The notes beneath the pieces are model-generated. The model had not been told where the DNA came from. It ran no database searches and saw only the letters and a list, made by a program, of their open reading frames with translations. A stretch of DNA of 64,000 nt from Bacteroidota bacterium (GTDB taxonomy: Bacteria; Bacteroidota; Bacteroidia; 2-12-FULL-35-15). The stretch spans positions 1 to 64,000 of the forward strand of contig CANNHN010000008.1 in the NCBI GenBank assembly GCA_947504725.1. Reading direction: 5' to 3'. Shown piece after piece: positions 35,193 through 44,787 of the stretch (its first letter is position 1; each line of letters starts with the position of its first letter). The position numbers and the translations under genes are program-made.

Positions 35193-36274
35193 TTGAATAC
35201 GAAAATTTAGGTAAACTAAATGCTCCTTTTTTCGAAGAATTTGAAAAATCATTCAAAGAAACGCTTGAAGGTGGATGGTATATTCTAGGAAATAAAGTGC
35301 AAGCATTTGAAACGGAGTTCGCTTCTTATTGTAATACAAAATATTGTATTGGAGTTGCAAATGGTTTGGATGCTTTGATATTGGCCCTTAGAGCTTTTGG
35401 CTTTGAAAAAGGAAGTGAAGTAATTGTTCCTTCTAATACATACATTGCTACCATTCTTTCTATTATACATAATGGATTAACTCCCGTTTTGGTAGAGCCA
35501 GATATTTCAACTTATAATATTGATCCGAAAAAAATAGAAGAGAAGATTACAGTTAATACGAAAGCTATTATGGTTGTGCATTTGTATGGAAAGATGTGTG
35601 AGATGGATGCAATTATGACTATTGCAAAAAAGCATAATTTAAAAGTTATCGAAGATTGTGCTCAAGCTCACGGTGCGTCCTTTAAAAATATTAAAGCTGG
35701 AAATTGGGGAGATTTTGGTGCATTTAGTTTTTATCCTACTAAAAATTTAGGAGCTATAGCAGATGCTGGAGCTATGACAACAAATGATTTAGAATTGTCA
35801 GATAAAATTAAAACACTCCGTAACTATGGTTCTAAAACTAAATATTATAATGAGGTAGTTGGTTATAATTCTAGATTAGATGAAATTCAAGCTGCATTTC
35901 TTTCCATTAAATTAAAAAAACTAGAAAATATTAATGAGCACAAAAGGAAATTGGCAAAATTATATTTGAATGGATTAAAATCTGATTTCATTAAACCTAT
36001 TGTGCAATCTGATTATTCAGATGTGTATCACATTTTTAATATTAGACATGAAAAACGAGATGCCTTGAAAGATCATTTGTTGTCAAATCAAATTAAAACA
36101 GAGATTCATTATCCTGTTGCTCCCAATAAACAGAAAGCAATGATTGGTATTCTTGATAATCAAACAACACCAATTGCTGAAAAAATTCATCAAACAACTT
36201 TGAGTTTGCCCATTTCATTTTACCATTGTGAAGACGATGTTGTTAGAGTAATTGAAATAATGAACAAATTTTAA
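35189..36274 (+). CDS. fdtB: DegT/DnrJ/EryC1 aminotransferase (FdtB-like)
   Basis: 361 residues, PLP fold type I. The PLP lysine lies in [18 protein letters not shown], and [10 protein letters not shown] is the substrate loop. [10 protein letters not shown] near the start is replaced here by [16 protein letters not shown]. In the presence of FdtA the natural role is 3-amination of the isomerised dTDP-sugar. The symbol is assigned from context, not from a closest-homologue search. Confidence 0.85.
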   Translation: MIEYENLGKLNAPFFEEFEKSFKETLEGGWYILGNKVQAFETEFASYCNTKYCIGVANGLDALILALRAFGFEKGSEVIVPSNTYIATILSIIHNGLTPVLVEPDISTYNIDPKKIEEKITVNTKAIMVVHLYGKMCEMDAIMTIAKKHNLKVIEDCAQAHGASFKNIKAGNWGDFGAFSFYPTKNLGAIADAGAMTTNDLELSDKIKTLRNYGSKTKYYNEVVGYNSRLDEIQAAFLSIKLKKLENINEHKRKLAKLYLNGLKSDFIKPIVQSDYSDVYHIFNIRHEKRDALKDHLLSNQIKTEIHYPVAPNKQKAMIGILDNQTTPIAEKIHQTTLSLPISFYHCEDDVVRVIEIMNKF

Positions 36275-36276
36275 GC

Positions 36277-36993
36277 ATGCCACAACTTTCTGTTATTACA
36301 ATTAACTTCAATAATGCCTCAGGATTGGAAAAAACTATTTCTTCTCTTGTTTGTCAATTGTATCAGGATTTTGAATTGATTGTAATTGATGGAGGTTCTG
36401 TGGATGAGAGTGTTGATATTATTAAAAAATTTTCAAATAAAATTGCTTATTGGGTTTCAGAAAATGACAAAGGAATTTACAATGCGCAGAACAAAGGCAT
36501 TGAAAAGGCAAAAGGAAACTATTGTCTATTCTTGAATTCAGGAGATTATCTTGTAGATGAAACAGTTTTAAAAAATGTTTTCGATAAAAAAATAACTGAA
36601 GATATTGTGTTTGGTGATATGATTACTGTTGATGCTTCAGGAGTTAAGAAGAGGATGAATATGCCTGATTCTGTTGGCATGAAAAGAATGTTGGCTGATA
36701 CGGTTTGGCATCCTGTTACGCTTATAAGTAGGAAGTTGTTTGTGAAGTATGGCTCTTATAATGAAAACTACACCATTGCATCTGATTATGAATTTTTTGT
36801 TAAAGTTCTTATTGAAAAAAAATGTTCATATAAACATTTGCCGATTGCAATAAGTGTTTTTGATAGAACAGGAATTAGTTCTGATAAATCCAATATGAAA
36901 TCACTGATTGAAGAAAGAAATATAATTCAAAATAAATATTTCAATCCGATAGTGCTTTTTTTATTTAGATTGTATAGTAAGCTAAGAAATTAA
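36277..36993 (+). CDS. Glycosyltransferase family 2
   Basis: 238 residues, GT-A fold. SVITINFNNASGLEKTISSLV is the nucleotide-binding start, followed by LIVIDGGSVDES and the metal-binding region CLFLNSGDYL (DxD variant). It is of the type WcaA. A Trp-His motif (TVWHPVTL) lies before the C-terminal part. No transmembrane segment. First of three consecutive GT2 genes, each starting 1-2 bases after the previous stop. Confidence 0.87.
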   Translation: MPQLSVITINFNNASGLEKTISSLVCQLYQDFELIVIDGGSVDESVDIIKKFSNKIAYWVSENDKGIYNAQNKGIEKAKGNYCLFLNSGDYLVDETVLKNVFDKKITEDIVFGDMITVDASGVKKRMNMPDSVGMKRMLADTVWHPVTLISRKLFVKYGSYNENYTIASDYEFFVKVLIEKKCSYKHLPIAISVFDRTGISSDKSNMKSLIEERNIIQNKYFNPIVLFLFRLYSKLRN

Positions 36994-36994
36994 A

Positions 36995-37894
36995 ATGGTA
37001 TCGATTATTATTCCAACATTTAACTATGCTCATTACTTGGCGAATACGCTTAATTCAATATGCAATCAAACGTATACCGATTGGGAATGTATTATTATCG
37101 ATGATGGTTCAAGCGATAATACAAAAGAGGTTGTTGAGCAATTTGTAATCAAGGATAATCGATTTAAGTTCGTAGTTCAAAGTAATCAAGGGGTTTCTAT
37201 TGCCAGAAACAATGGATTAAAATTGGCTATAGGAGAATTTATTCAGTTTTTAGATGGAGACGACCTGTTGCAACCAAATAAATTGTTGTCGCAATTAACA
37301 GTTTTTGAAAACAATAAAAACGTGGATGTAGTATATAACGATGTGCGTTTTTTTGATGATGAAAATACAACTGTTTTAAAGACTTCATTGAAAGGAAATA
37401 AAGATGAAAATTGGCTTCCAAAAATATCTTCAAAAGGAGCAATTGTTGTTGGATTGTTTTCTAGTATCAATTTTATGGTTATAAATGCTCCTCTAATTAA
37501 AAAAACTGTTTTTGAGAAAGTTGGATTCTTTAATGTTGACATGAAAGCGCTCGAAGACTGGGATTTTTGGATGAGATGTGCGTTAAATGATTGCTTTTTT
37601 CAGTATAATGATTCGCCCAATTCTTTTGCTTTGGTCCGAGTACATGATGGCAGTTTGAGTACAATCAAGCCGTTGATGAATAAAGGTCATTTTCTATTTT
37701 TAAAAAATGCTTTGCTTCATAAAAAAACAACAATAAATAATCGATTGATTCTATTTGTTAAATATGTTGAACTGTTTTGGGATAGTGTTTTTTCAAAAGG
37801 ATATATTAGTTTTAGTTCAATCGGATTAACATTGCTTTCGATTATACTTTTTCCTTTTTTCTTAATAATTAAACTAGTTAGATTAATAAAATAA
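36995..37894 (+). CDS. Glycosyltransferase family 2
   Basis: 299 residues. SIIIPTFNYAHYLANTLNSI, IDDGSSDNT and the metal site QFLDGDDLL are textbook GT2 elements. The EDWDFW motif (ALEDWDFWMR), the catalytic-base region, is intact. A hydrophobic stretch closes the protein (about 275-297, LTLLSIILFPFFLIIKLV) and may anchor it to the membrane. Donor unknown. Confidence 0.88.
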   Translation: MVSIIIPTFNYAHYLANTLNSICNQTYTDWECIIIDDGSSDNTKEVVEQFVIKDNRFKFVVQSNQGVSIARNNGLKLAIGEFIQFLDGDDLLQPNKLLSQLTVFENNKNVDVVYNDVRFFDDENTTVLKTSLKGNKDENWLPKISSKGAIVVGLFSSINFMVINAPLIKKTVFEKVGFFNVDMKALEDWDFWMRCALNDCFFQYNDSPNSFALVRVHDGSLSTIKPLMNKGHFLFLKNALLHKKTTINNRLILFVKYVELFWDSVFSKGYISFSSIGLTLLSIILFPFFLIIKLVRLIK

Positions 37895-37895
37895 T

Positions 37896-38828
37896 TTGTC
37901 CGCTCACATTCATATATCTATTGTCATAGTCAATTACAATGTAAAAGACTTGCTATTGCAGTGCTTAAATTCTATTTATTCTAATTGCGGAAACACTTTA
38001 GTTATAGAAACGATTGTTGTAGATAACAATTCAGTTGATGGGAGCCTTGTTGCTGTTAAAAAAGAGTTTCCTCAAGTTGTTTTGATTGAAAATGAATTTA
38101 ATGCCGGGTTTTCTGGGGCAAATAATCAAGGTATAGCTATTGCAAGGGGGGAATATGTGTTTTTGTTAAATCCAGACACGGAAATTATAGGAAATGCTAT
38201 TCAACAGTTGTATGAATTTGCGTTGTCACATAAAGAATACTCGATTGTTGTTCCTCGATTGTGGAATACTGATAAAACAATTCAAATCTCAGTCTGGAAA
38301 AATCATGCTCCTGTAGATTTGATTTTAGAGACTTTTTTTCTTAATAAAGTTTTTCATCGTCTTGATTTTACCAGTGAGCAAATGAATTCTACATTTGAAA
38401 TTAAAACAGCATCTGGTGCCGCTTTGTTTTTTAAAAAGGATTTGATCACCAAGATTGGAATGTTGGATGAAACTCTTTTTTGGATGGAAGATATCGATTT
38501 CAGTAAGAGAGCACAAGAGTTTGGTAAATTGATTTATCTACATACTGCTGAAGTTATTCATCATAGTGGTCAAAGCCAGAAAAAAAATTATAACGTAGCG
38601 ATTGCAAACCAATTGTTAAGTAAATTGAAATATTACAAGAAGAGAAATTCTATTTTCGGATTTGTAATTGCTACTTTTTTTTGTTTTATTTTTATATTAT
38701 CTCGTTTGTTAGCTTTTGGATTTTTGAGTCCTATTAAAAGAGTGTATGTGTTAAAAGCTCAAGCATATTTGTATACATTAAAACGATATTTCAAATATTT
38801 AATATTGAACGATAAAAAATTAGTATAA
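37896..38828 (+). CDS. Glycosyltransferase family 2, rhamnosyltransferase-like
   Basis: 310 residues. SIVIVNYNVKDLLLQCL, VDNNSVDGS, NAGFSGANNQGIAIA and LLNPDTEI match the bacterial rhamnosyltransferase-type GT2 group; WMEDIDFSKR follows. One helix (about 250-270) lies toward the C-terminus. The start is TTG; no ATG is near. Ends 1 base before the next gene. Confidence 0.87.
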   Translation: MSAHIHISIVIVNYNVKDLLLQCLNSIYSNCGNTLVIETIVVDNNSVDGSLVAVKKEFPQVVLIENEFNAGFSGANNQGIAIARGEYVFLLNPDTEIIGNAIQQLYEFALSHKEYSIVVPRLWNTDKTIQISVWKNHAPVDLILETFFLNKVFHRLDFTSEQMNSTFEIKTASGAALFFKKDLITKIGMLDETLFWMEDIDFSKRAQEFGKLIYLHTAEVIHHSGQSQKKNYNVAIANQLLSKLKYYKKRNSIFGFVIATFFCFIFILSRLLAFGFLSPIKRVYVLKAQAYLYTLKRYFKYLILNDKKLV

Positions 38829-38829
38829 A

Positions 38830-39909
38830 ATGAAAATCTGCTATTTCGCTGATGGCGAGAGTATACATGTTGTTCGCTGGTGCAAGCATTTTGCCTTGCA
38901 AGGTCATGATGTGCATCTGATTTCATTTAAAGACGTTCAAATTGAAAATGTTACCACCCATTTTGTGGATACAGGAAAAATTTCTGTTGGAGGGGGGAAT
39001 TGGAAAGTTTTATTCAAATATAAACACGTTAAAAAACTGCTTAAGCTAATAGAACCCGATGTTTTCCATTCACATTATGCTACAAGTTACGGAATTACTG
39101 GTGCTTTATGTGGTTTTCATCCCTACGTTATAACAGCATTAGGAACAGATGTCTTGATAAGTCCGCTTCAATCAAAAACTTACAAATTACTACTGAAATA
39201 TGCTTTTTCAAAAGCTGATTGGATAACAGCAATGGCAGAGCATATGAAAAAAGCTATTGTAGAGCTTGGAGTTGATGCATCAAAAATTCAAACAATTCCT
39301 TTTGGAATTGACCCTATTGTTTTTAATAGTAGCAATAGAAAATTACCAAATGATTCATTTGTGATTACAAGTACACGAAATTTTGAAACAGTTTATAATA
39401 TCCCACATCTAATAAAGGCAGTTGCAATTGCAAAAAAACAAATTAACGGACTCAAATTAAATTTGATTGGCACAGGTACATTAAAAAGTGAAATTGAAGC
39501 CCTTGTTGAATCAGGTGGGTTAAAAGATTCAACAACGTTTTATGGCAAAGTATCACAATCCAATATTTCTGAAGTTTTAAACTGCTCTCATTTATTTGTT
39601 TCTGTTTCTCTTTCAGATGGAAACAACATTTCTTTGAATGAAGCAATGGCTTGTGGAACCTATTGCATTGCAACAGATATTCCCGCAAATACACAATGGA
39701 TAAAAGATGGTGTAAATGGTTTTCTTGTAAAAATGAATGATATTGAAGGATTGGCTAACAAAATTGTAACTTCATATCTTAAATATGAAGAACTTCAAAA
39801 TGTAGCTCGCCCAATTAATGATAAAATCATAATTGAAAAAGCAATTTGGAAAACGAACATGGTAGCAATGGAGAATACCTATAAAAAACTTATATCACAT
39901 GGGAAATAG
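38830..39909 (+). CDS. Glycosyltransferase family 4
   Basis: 359 residues, GT-B fold. ICYFADGESIHVVRWCKHFALQGHDV opens the acceptor domain and the donor domain has LSDGNNISLNEAMACGTYCIATDIPAN with an ExxxxxxE-type pattern. GLANKIV follows. It may use UDP- or dTDP-sugars. Its last 11 bases overlap the acetyltransferase gene. Confidence 0.88.
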   Translation: MKICYFADGESIHVVRWCKHFALQGHDVHLISFKDVQIENVTTHFVDTGKISVGGGNWKVLFKYKHVKKLLKLIEPDVFHSHYATSYGITGALCGFHPYVITALGTDVLISPLQSKTYKLLLKYAFSKADWITAMAEHMKKAIVELGVDASKIQTIPFGIDPIVFNSSNRKLPNDSFVITSTRNFETVYNIPHLIKAVAIAKKQINGLKLNLIGTGTLKSEIEALVESGGLKDSTTFYGKVSQSNISEVLNCSHLFVSVSLSDGNNISLNEAMACGTYCIATDIPANTQWIKDGVNGFLVKMNDIEGLANKIVTSYLKYEELQNVARPINDKIIIEKAIWKTNMVAMENTYKKLISHGK

Positions 39910-40438
39910 AATTGTAATAATTGGTGCTGGTGGACATGCAAAAGTTGTTTGCGATGCAATATTAGCACAGAATGAATACGTTATTAACGGATTTGTCGAT
40001 AGTTCATTGGAGGTTGGAACTACCGTGATAAATGGATATCATGTCATCGCAAATCAAGATGAAGTTGAGTCTTTAAAATCACAAGTAGATTTTTTTATTG
40101 TCGCTATTGGTAATAATAAAATAAGAGAAAAGTTGTTCAGTTCAATTAAAGACATTTTGAAACCAGCGACCGTAATTCATCCATCAGCTGTTATTGGGTC
40201 TGATGTTTTAATTGGTGAAGGAACAGTAATTCTAGCAAATTCGGTTATAAATGCATCATCAAAGATTGGCGAAAATGTAATAGTGAATTCCCGCGTTGTT
40301 ATTGATCACGATTGTGAAATTGGAAATAATATTCATTTGTCTATAGGCACAATGGTAGGCAGCAATTCTACAATTAATGATTATTATTTAAGTGCGATTG
40401 GCGAAAGTATTAACTCTTTTTCAAATATTGGTTCGTAG
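39899..40438 (+). CDS. PglD/NeuD-like sugar acetyltransferase, short form
   Basis: 179 residues against about 200-215 for the family. The N-terminal Rossmann-like part (RIVIIGAGGHAKVVCDAIL) is normal, as are the first LbH coils (IHPSAVIGSDVLIGEGTVILANSVIN, VVIDHDCEIGNNIHLS). The last coils and the family's GNPA-type end are missing; the protein stops at SFSNIGS, one base into the next gene. PglD acetylates the 4-amino group of UDP-4-amino sugars using acetyl-CoA. Here it may be functional but reduced, or a partial decay product. It partners logically with the DegT enzyme at 43578 and the PglC-like enzyme at 44788. Confidence 0.8.
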   Translation: MGNRIVIIGAGGHAKVVCDAILAQNEYVINGFVDSSLEVGTTVINGYHVIANQDEVESLKSQVDFFIVAIGNNKIREKLFSSIKDILKPATVIHPSAVIGSDVLIGEGTVILANSVINASSKIGENVIVNSRVVIDHDCEIGNNIHLSIGTMVGSNSTINDYYLSAIGESINSFSNIGS

Positions 40439-41667
40439 TGAAAATTCTTATTCTCACACAATATTTTCCACCAGAAGTGGGTGCACCGCAAAATCGGCTG
40501 TATGAACTTGCAATTCGATTAAAAGAAAGAGGGGTTGATGTAACTGTATTAACTGCTATGCCTAATTATCCTCAAATGGAAGTTCATTCGCAGTATAGAG
40601 GGAAGTTTTATGCTTTTGAAGATATGAACGGATTAAAAGTTCATCGTTCCTGGATTTATGTAAGCAAGAGTAAAGGGATTTTCAATCGTTTACTTAATTA
40701 TTTTTCATTTGTTAAAACATCTTTTTTTGTTGGCTGGTTTAAATTGGGAAAGTTCGATTACATTGTATGTGAAAGTCCGCCTTTGTTTTTAGGAATTACT
40801 GCTTATTTGTTGAAAAAGATGAAAGGAGCTAAGTTGGTATTCAACGTATCTGATCTTTGGCCTGAAAGTGCTGAGAAGTTGGGCTTGGTGACAAATAAGT
40901 TTTTCTTGAAATCTGCTACAAGATTGGAAGAGTTCTTATATCGAAAGTCAGACTTGATTAGTGGGCAAACTCAAGGGATTTGTGATAACATTTCTAGTCG
41001 ATTTCCAAACAAAAAAATACATTGGATGCCCAATGGAGTTGATTTAAGTTATTATGACTCTAACGCTATAAAAAGCAATTGGAGAAAAGAGAATGCTTTT
41101 GATGAGAACGATTTTCTTTTTTTGTATGCTGGAATAATTGGTCATGCGCAAGGATTGGAAGTGATTATTAAAGCCGCAGAGAAATTAAAGTCGTATCCGA
41201 AAATCAAATTCATTCTATTGGGTTCTGGTCCTGAAAGAGAAAAACTGCTTGCTTTGAAGAAGGAATTAAATGTTGAAAATGTATTTTTTTTCGATTCTGT
41301 ATCTAAAAATAAAATGCCATTAATTATTGCAGATATTGATGTTGCTGTGATTCCTTTAAAACGATTGGATTTATTTAAAGGAGCGATTCCTTCAAAAATA
41401 TTTGAAAATTTAGCAATGAAGAAACCGATTTTACTTGGTGTTGAAGGTGAAGCAAAAGAGCTTTTTATTGATGAAGGTAAATGTGGTTTGGCTTTCATTC
41501 CTGAAGATGAAATAGACTTAAAAAATAAAGCAATTGAATTTTTTGAAAATAATTTGCAATTAACTGAATTCGGTGAAAATGGTTATTTGTATGTAAAACA
41601 AAAATTTACTAGGGATGAAATAGCGGGTAAGTTCTATGATTTTTTAATTCGTAATCATGAAAAGTGA
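40438..41667 (+). CDS. Glycosyltransferase family 4, WbuB-like
   Basis: 409 residues. KILILTQYFPPEVGAPQNRLYELAIRL and LTAMPNYPQ are typical of the WbuB group, which often transfers an amino-sugar as an early step. The donor domain has LYAGIIGHAQGLEVIIKAAEKL and the loop MKKPILLGVEGEAKELF. GTG is the start, overlapping the previous stop by one base. Confidence 0.88.
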   Translation: MKILILTQYFPPEVGAPQNRLYELAIRLKERGVDVTVLTAMPNYPQMEVHSQYRGKFYAFEDMNGLKVHRSWIYVSKSKGIFNRLLNYFSFVKTSFFVGWFKLGKFDYIVCESPPLFLGITAYLLKKMKGAKLVFNVSDLWPESAEKLGLVTNKFFLKSATRLEEFLYRKSDLISGQTQGICDNISSRFPNKKIHWMPNGVDLSYYDSNAIKSNWRKENAFDENDFLFLYAGIIGHAQGLEVIIKAAEKLKSYPKIKFILLGSGPEREKLLALKKELNVENVFFFDSVSKNKMPLIIADIDVAVIPLKRLDLFKGAIPSKIFENLAMKKPILLGVEGEAKELFIDEGKCGLAFIPEDEIDLKNKAIEFFENNLQLTEFGENGYLYVKQKFTRDEIAGKFYDFLIRNHEK

Positions 41668-42328
41668 AATAGATACTATAAAGCAAATATATGCTGATCG
41701 TGATAGTAATATAGACTTGTTGAAAAATCATCAAGGTTTATATCCTCATTATATTGTTGAAGAGCGTGAAAAAATTTATAAGTCGATAATTAACAATCAT
41801 TTTTATAACAAAAATAATCTGAAATTGCTTGAAGTAGGTGCAGGAGTTGGAATGAATTTAAGCTTCTTTCATTCCATCGGATTTGAGTATCCTCATATTT
41901 ATGCAAACGAGCTTTCAGAAGATCGATTTGAAAAATTGAAGAATAGTTTTCCAGAGGTGACTTGTTTTTCAGGTGATGCTTCTGAAATGGAGATGAATCA
42001 GAAATTTGATGTTGTTTTTCAATCAACTGTTTTTAGCTCAATTTTGAGTAATGCACTTAGGATTAAATTAGCAGCAAAAATGTTTGATTTAACGAATGAT
42101 AATGGGATAGTGCTTTGGTACGATTTTATCTATAACAACCCTAAGAATAAAAATGTTAGGAAAGTAACAAAAAGTGAGATCAAGACACTTTTTCCAAATG
42201 CAAAGAAATATGAGTTTTATAAAGTAACTTTAGCTCCGCCAATAGGAAGAAGAGTGGGGAAGTGGTATAGCTTTTTTAATAGATTTAAGTTTTTAAGAAC
42301 CCATGTTATTGCCGTTATTCATAAATAA
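41657..42328 (+). CDS. SAM-dependent methyltransferase
   Basis: 223 residues. Motif I LLEVGAGVGMNLSFF and the acidic loop NELSEDRF fit class I methyltransferases, with DVVFQSTVFSSIL as motif IV region and LYYDF-like WYDFIYNNP at motif V. The acceptor is unknown. It overlaps both neighbours (11 bases before, 26 bases after), so it is tightly coupled. Confidence 0.83.
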   Translation: MKSEIDTIKQIYADRDSNIDLLKNHQGLYPHYIVEEREKIYKSIINNHFYNKNNLKLLEVGAGVGMNLSFFHSIGFEYPHIYANELSEDRFEKLKNSFPEVTCFSGDASEMEMNQKFDVVFQSTVFSSILSNALRIKLAAKMFDLTNDNGIVLWYDFIYNNPKNKNVRKVTKSEIKTLFPNAKKYEFYKVTLAPPIGRRVGKWYSFFNRFKFLRTHVIAVIHK

Positions 42329-43559
42329 GTTGTTTACTAAAAATTTCCATAATAAAGCCCATTATTACTTAGCAATCATTATTGCTTTATGTCTTCCTCT
42401 TGTTCGATTAACTCCTGTTTTTATTTCATTATTTTTGCTAAATTGGTTATTAGAAGGTGATTTTAAAGCTAAATTCCAAAGCGTTTTGAAAAGCAAATCG
42501 GCACTTCTTTTTGTATCCTTTTTTTTAATTCATGTTGCCGGTTTGTCCTATACAGAAAATATGGATGCTGGTTGGTTTGATCTCCAAGTAAAGTTGTCAT
42601 TATTTGTCTTTCCTATTATTATAGTAAGTCGTCCATTTAATCAAGAACAAATTAAAAATATGTTTTTGGCATTTGTTATCGGAGCTGTAGTATGTTCACT
42701 AATATTACTTATCAGGGCTTTTTATACTTATTTTGTTTTTGGTGAAAATAATTTTTTCTATCTTCAGTTATCTTTCTTTACGCATCCAAGTTACATTGCT
42801 ATGTATTTTAACCTGGCAGTAGCTTGGTTGTTGCTTAACCTTTTTAAGAAACAAGAGGAGTATAATCGTTCCACTGTTCTGCTTTCAATTGTTGCAATTC
42901 TGTTTTTTACATTTATGATTGTTTTGTTATCATCAAAAATGGGCTTGCTAGTTTTGTTTTTACTTTTTATTGGCTTTGCGATCTATTTTATAGTTAGCAA
43001 AAAAAAGTATGTTATGGGTTTTGTTGGGCTACTTGTAATTATTTCATCAGTATTTTCTCTTATTCGCTTTGTTCCTGAAATTGGCAATCGGATAAAAACT
43101 GTATTTACGGCAATATCCAGTACCTCAAATAATCAAGAAGAGTCTGAAAGCACTGCAGTTCGAATGCTAATTTGGAGTGCAGCCAATCAGGTTATTTCAG
43201 AGAATATGTTAATTGGAACGGGAACTGGTGATTCAAAAGAATCGTTGATTGTTGAATATGAAAAAAGAGGTATGACAGGAGCTTTGGAGCATAAGCTAAA
43301 TGCACACAATGAATATTATCAGGTATTTGTTAGTTTAGGTATAATTGGTTTAATCATTTTAATGTTGACCTTATTATTGCCATTATACAATGCTTTTACT
43401 TCTTCAAATGCGATTTATGTCTTATTTTTGCTGATAATTATTTTGAATTTTATACCAGAATCAATGTTTGAAACACAAGCTGGAGTTATATACTTTGCTT
43501 TTTTTAATTCGGTACTCTGTTTTAACACAAAATATACAACGAATCACTCAAAAAATTAA
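42303..43559 (+). CDS. O-antigen ligase / polymerase-like membrane protein
   Basis: 418 residues with about ten membrane helices. The conserved Wzy_C/WaaL segment AHNEYYQVFVSLGIIGL contains the key His (H335) in the large periplasmic loop. WaaL transfers lipid-linked glycan to lipid A-core. Since a Wzm/Wzt exporter is present, a ligase is more likely than a Wzy polymerase. A start downstream of the 26-base overlap is possible, but the chosen ATG precedes the first helix. Confidence 0.82.
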   Translation: MLLPLFINKLFTKNFHNKAHYYLAIIIALCLPLVRLTPVFISLFLLNWLLEGDFKAKFQSVLKSKSALLFVSFFLIHVAGLSYTENMDAGWFDLQVKLSLFVFPIIIVSRPFNQEQIKNMFLAFVIGAVVCSLILLIRAFYTYFVFGENNFFYLQLSFFTHPSYIAMYFNLAVAWLLLNLFKKQEEYNRSTVLLSIVAILFFTFMIVLLSSKMGLLVLFLLFIGFAIYFIVSKKKYVMGFVGLLVIISSVFSLIRFVPEIGNRIKTVFTAISSTSNNQEESESTAVRMLIWSAANQVISENMLIGTGTGDSKESLIVEYEKRGMTGALEHKLNAHNEYYQVFVSLGIIGLIILMLTLLLPLYNAFTSSNAIYVLFLLIIILNFIPESMFETQAGVIYFAFFNSVLCFNTKYTTNHSKN

Positions 43560-43577
43560 TATTCAATTATAAAAAAT

Positions 43578-44786
43578 ATGATTCCATTTTCTCCTCCTCA
43601 CATCGATCAAAAAATAGTAGACGAAGTAACAAAAGTGCTTTTATCTGGTTGGATAACAACTGGACCACGCACTAAATTATTTGAAAAGGAGCTTACAAAA
43701 TACTGCGGTAACAAAGCCACATTATGTTTAAACAGTGCAACTGCTGGTTTGGAAATTATGTTGAGATGGTATGGAGTGAAAGAAGGAGATGAAGTAATTT
43801 TGCCTGCTTATACATATACAGCTACAGCAAATGTGGTAATGCATTGTGGTGCTAAGCCTGTTTTTGTAGATGTAAACGCACATGATTTTAATATTTCCAT
43901 AGCTAATATTGAAAAAGCAATTACATCTAACACAAAAGTAATTATGCCAGTTGATTTCGGTGGCCATGTTTGTGATTATGATGAATTAAATGCTTTGGTC
44001 TTAAAACATAAGGATAAATTTTCGGCTAATACGGAAGAGCAAAAAATGTTAGGAAGGATATTAGTGCTTTCCGATTCTGCTCATTCTTTTGGTGCAACCT
44101 ATAAAGGAAAAAAAGCAGGTTCATTAACAGATATTTCTGTTTTTTCATTTCATGCAGTAAAAAATCTTACAACAGCAGAAGGTGGAGGAGTAGCTTTGAA
44201 TTTACCAGCTCCGTTTGACAACGATGCTGTTTATAAAGCTTTATGCATTAAAACATTGCATGGTCAAGATAAGGATGCTTTGGCAAAAACTCAAAAAGGG
44301 AATTGGCGTTATGATATTATTGAGCCAGGTTATAAATGCAATATGACCGACATTATGGCTGCTATTGGTTTAGTTGAGTTAGAACGCTACGATAATTTTA
44401 CTTCAAAAGGAAGAGAGCATATTTTTAAACAATATGATGCCGCATTCTCTAAATACGATTGGGCTCAAATTCCAGAATATAAAACGAGTGATAAACTATC
44501 TTGTTATCATTTATATGCATTAAGAATAAAAGGTGTTACAGAAGATCAAAGAGATGCAATCATCAAAGAAATTTTCGAACACGATGTTTCTGTAAATGTT
44601 CATTTTATTCCAGTTCCAATGATGAGCTTTTATAAAGGCCAAGGATATGATATCAAAAACTACCCAGTCACTTATGATAACTATTCCAGAGAAATTTCAT
44701 TACCGGTTTATATTGATTTAGACGATGAAAAAGTAAAACGAGTGATAGATGCTGTTGTGGCTTCAGTTAAAAAAGTAATTGGTTAA
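43578..44786 (+). CDS. DegT/DnrJ/EryC1 aminotransferase
   Basis: 402 residues. IPFSPPHIDQKIVDEVTKVLLSGWITTGPRT is the usual N-terminus and SFHAVKNLTTAEGGGVAL carries the PLP lysine. NVHFIPVP lies near the C-terminus. The sequence is of the type that aminates UDP-4-keto-6-deoxy sugars (PglE/ArnB-like). It pairs with PglD and PglC-like genes in this locus. The dehydratase is absent. Confidence 0.88.
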   Translation: MIPFSPPHIDQKIVDEVTKVLLSGWITTGPRTKLFEKELTKYCGNKATLCLNSATAGLEIMLRWYGVKEGDEVILPAYTYTATANVVMHCGAKPVFVDVNAHDFNISIANIEKAITSNTKVIMPVDFGGHVCDYDELNALVLKHKDKFSANTEEQKMLGRILVLSDSAHSFGATYKGKKAGSLTDISVFSFHAVKNLTTAEGGGVALNLPAPFDNDAVYKALCIKTLHGQDKDALAKTQKGNWRYDIIEPGYKCNMTDIMAAIGLVELERYDNFTSKGREHIFKQYDAAFSKYDWAQIPEYKTSDKLSCYHLYALRIKGVTEDQRDAIIKEIFEHDVSVNVHFIPVPMMSFYKGQGYDIKNYPVTYDNYSREISLPVYIDLDDEKVKRVIDAVVASVKKVIG

Positions 44787-44787
44787 G

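Noticed and set aside
41142-41498. A minus-strand frame of 118 codons inside a glycosyltransferase
   Set aside because: Antisense to a well-conserved donor domain, no promoter.
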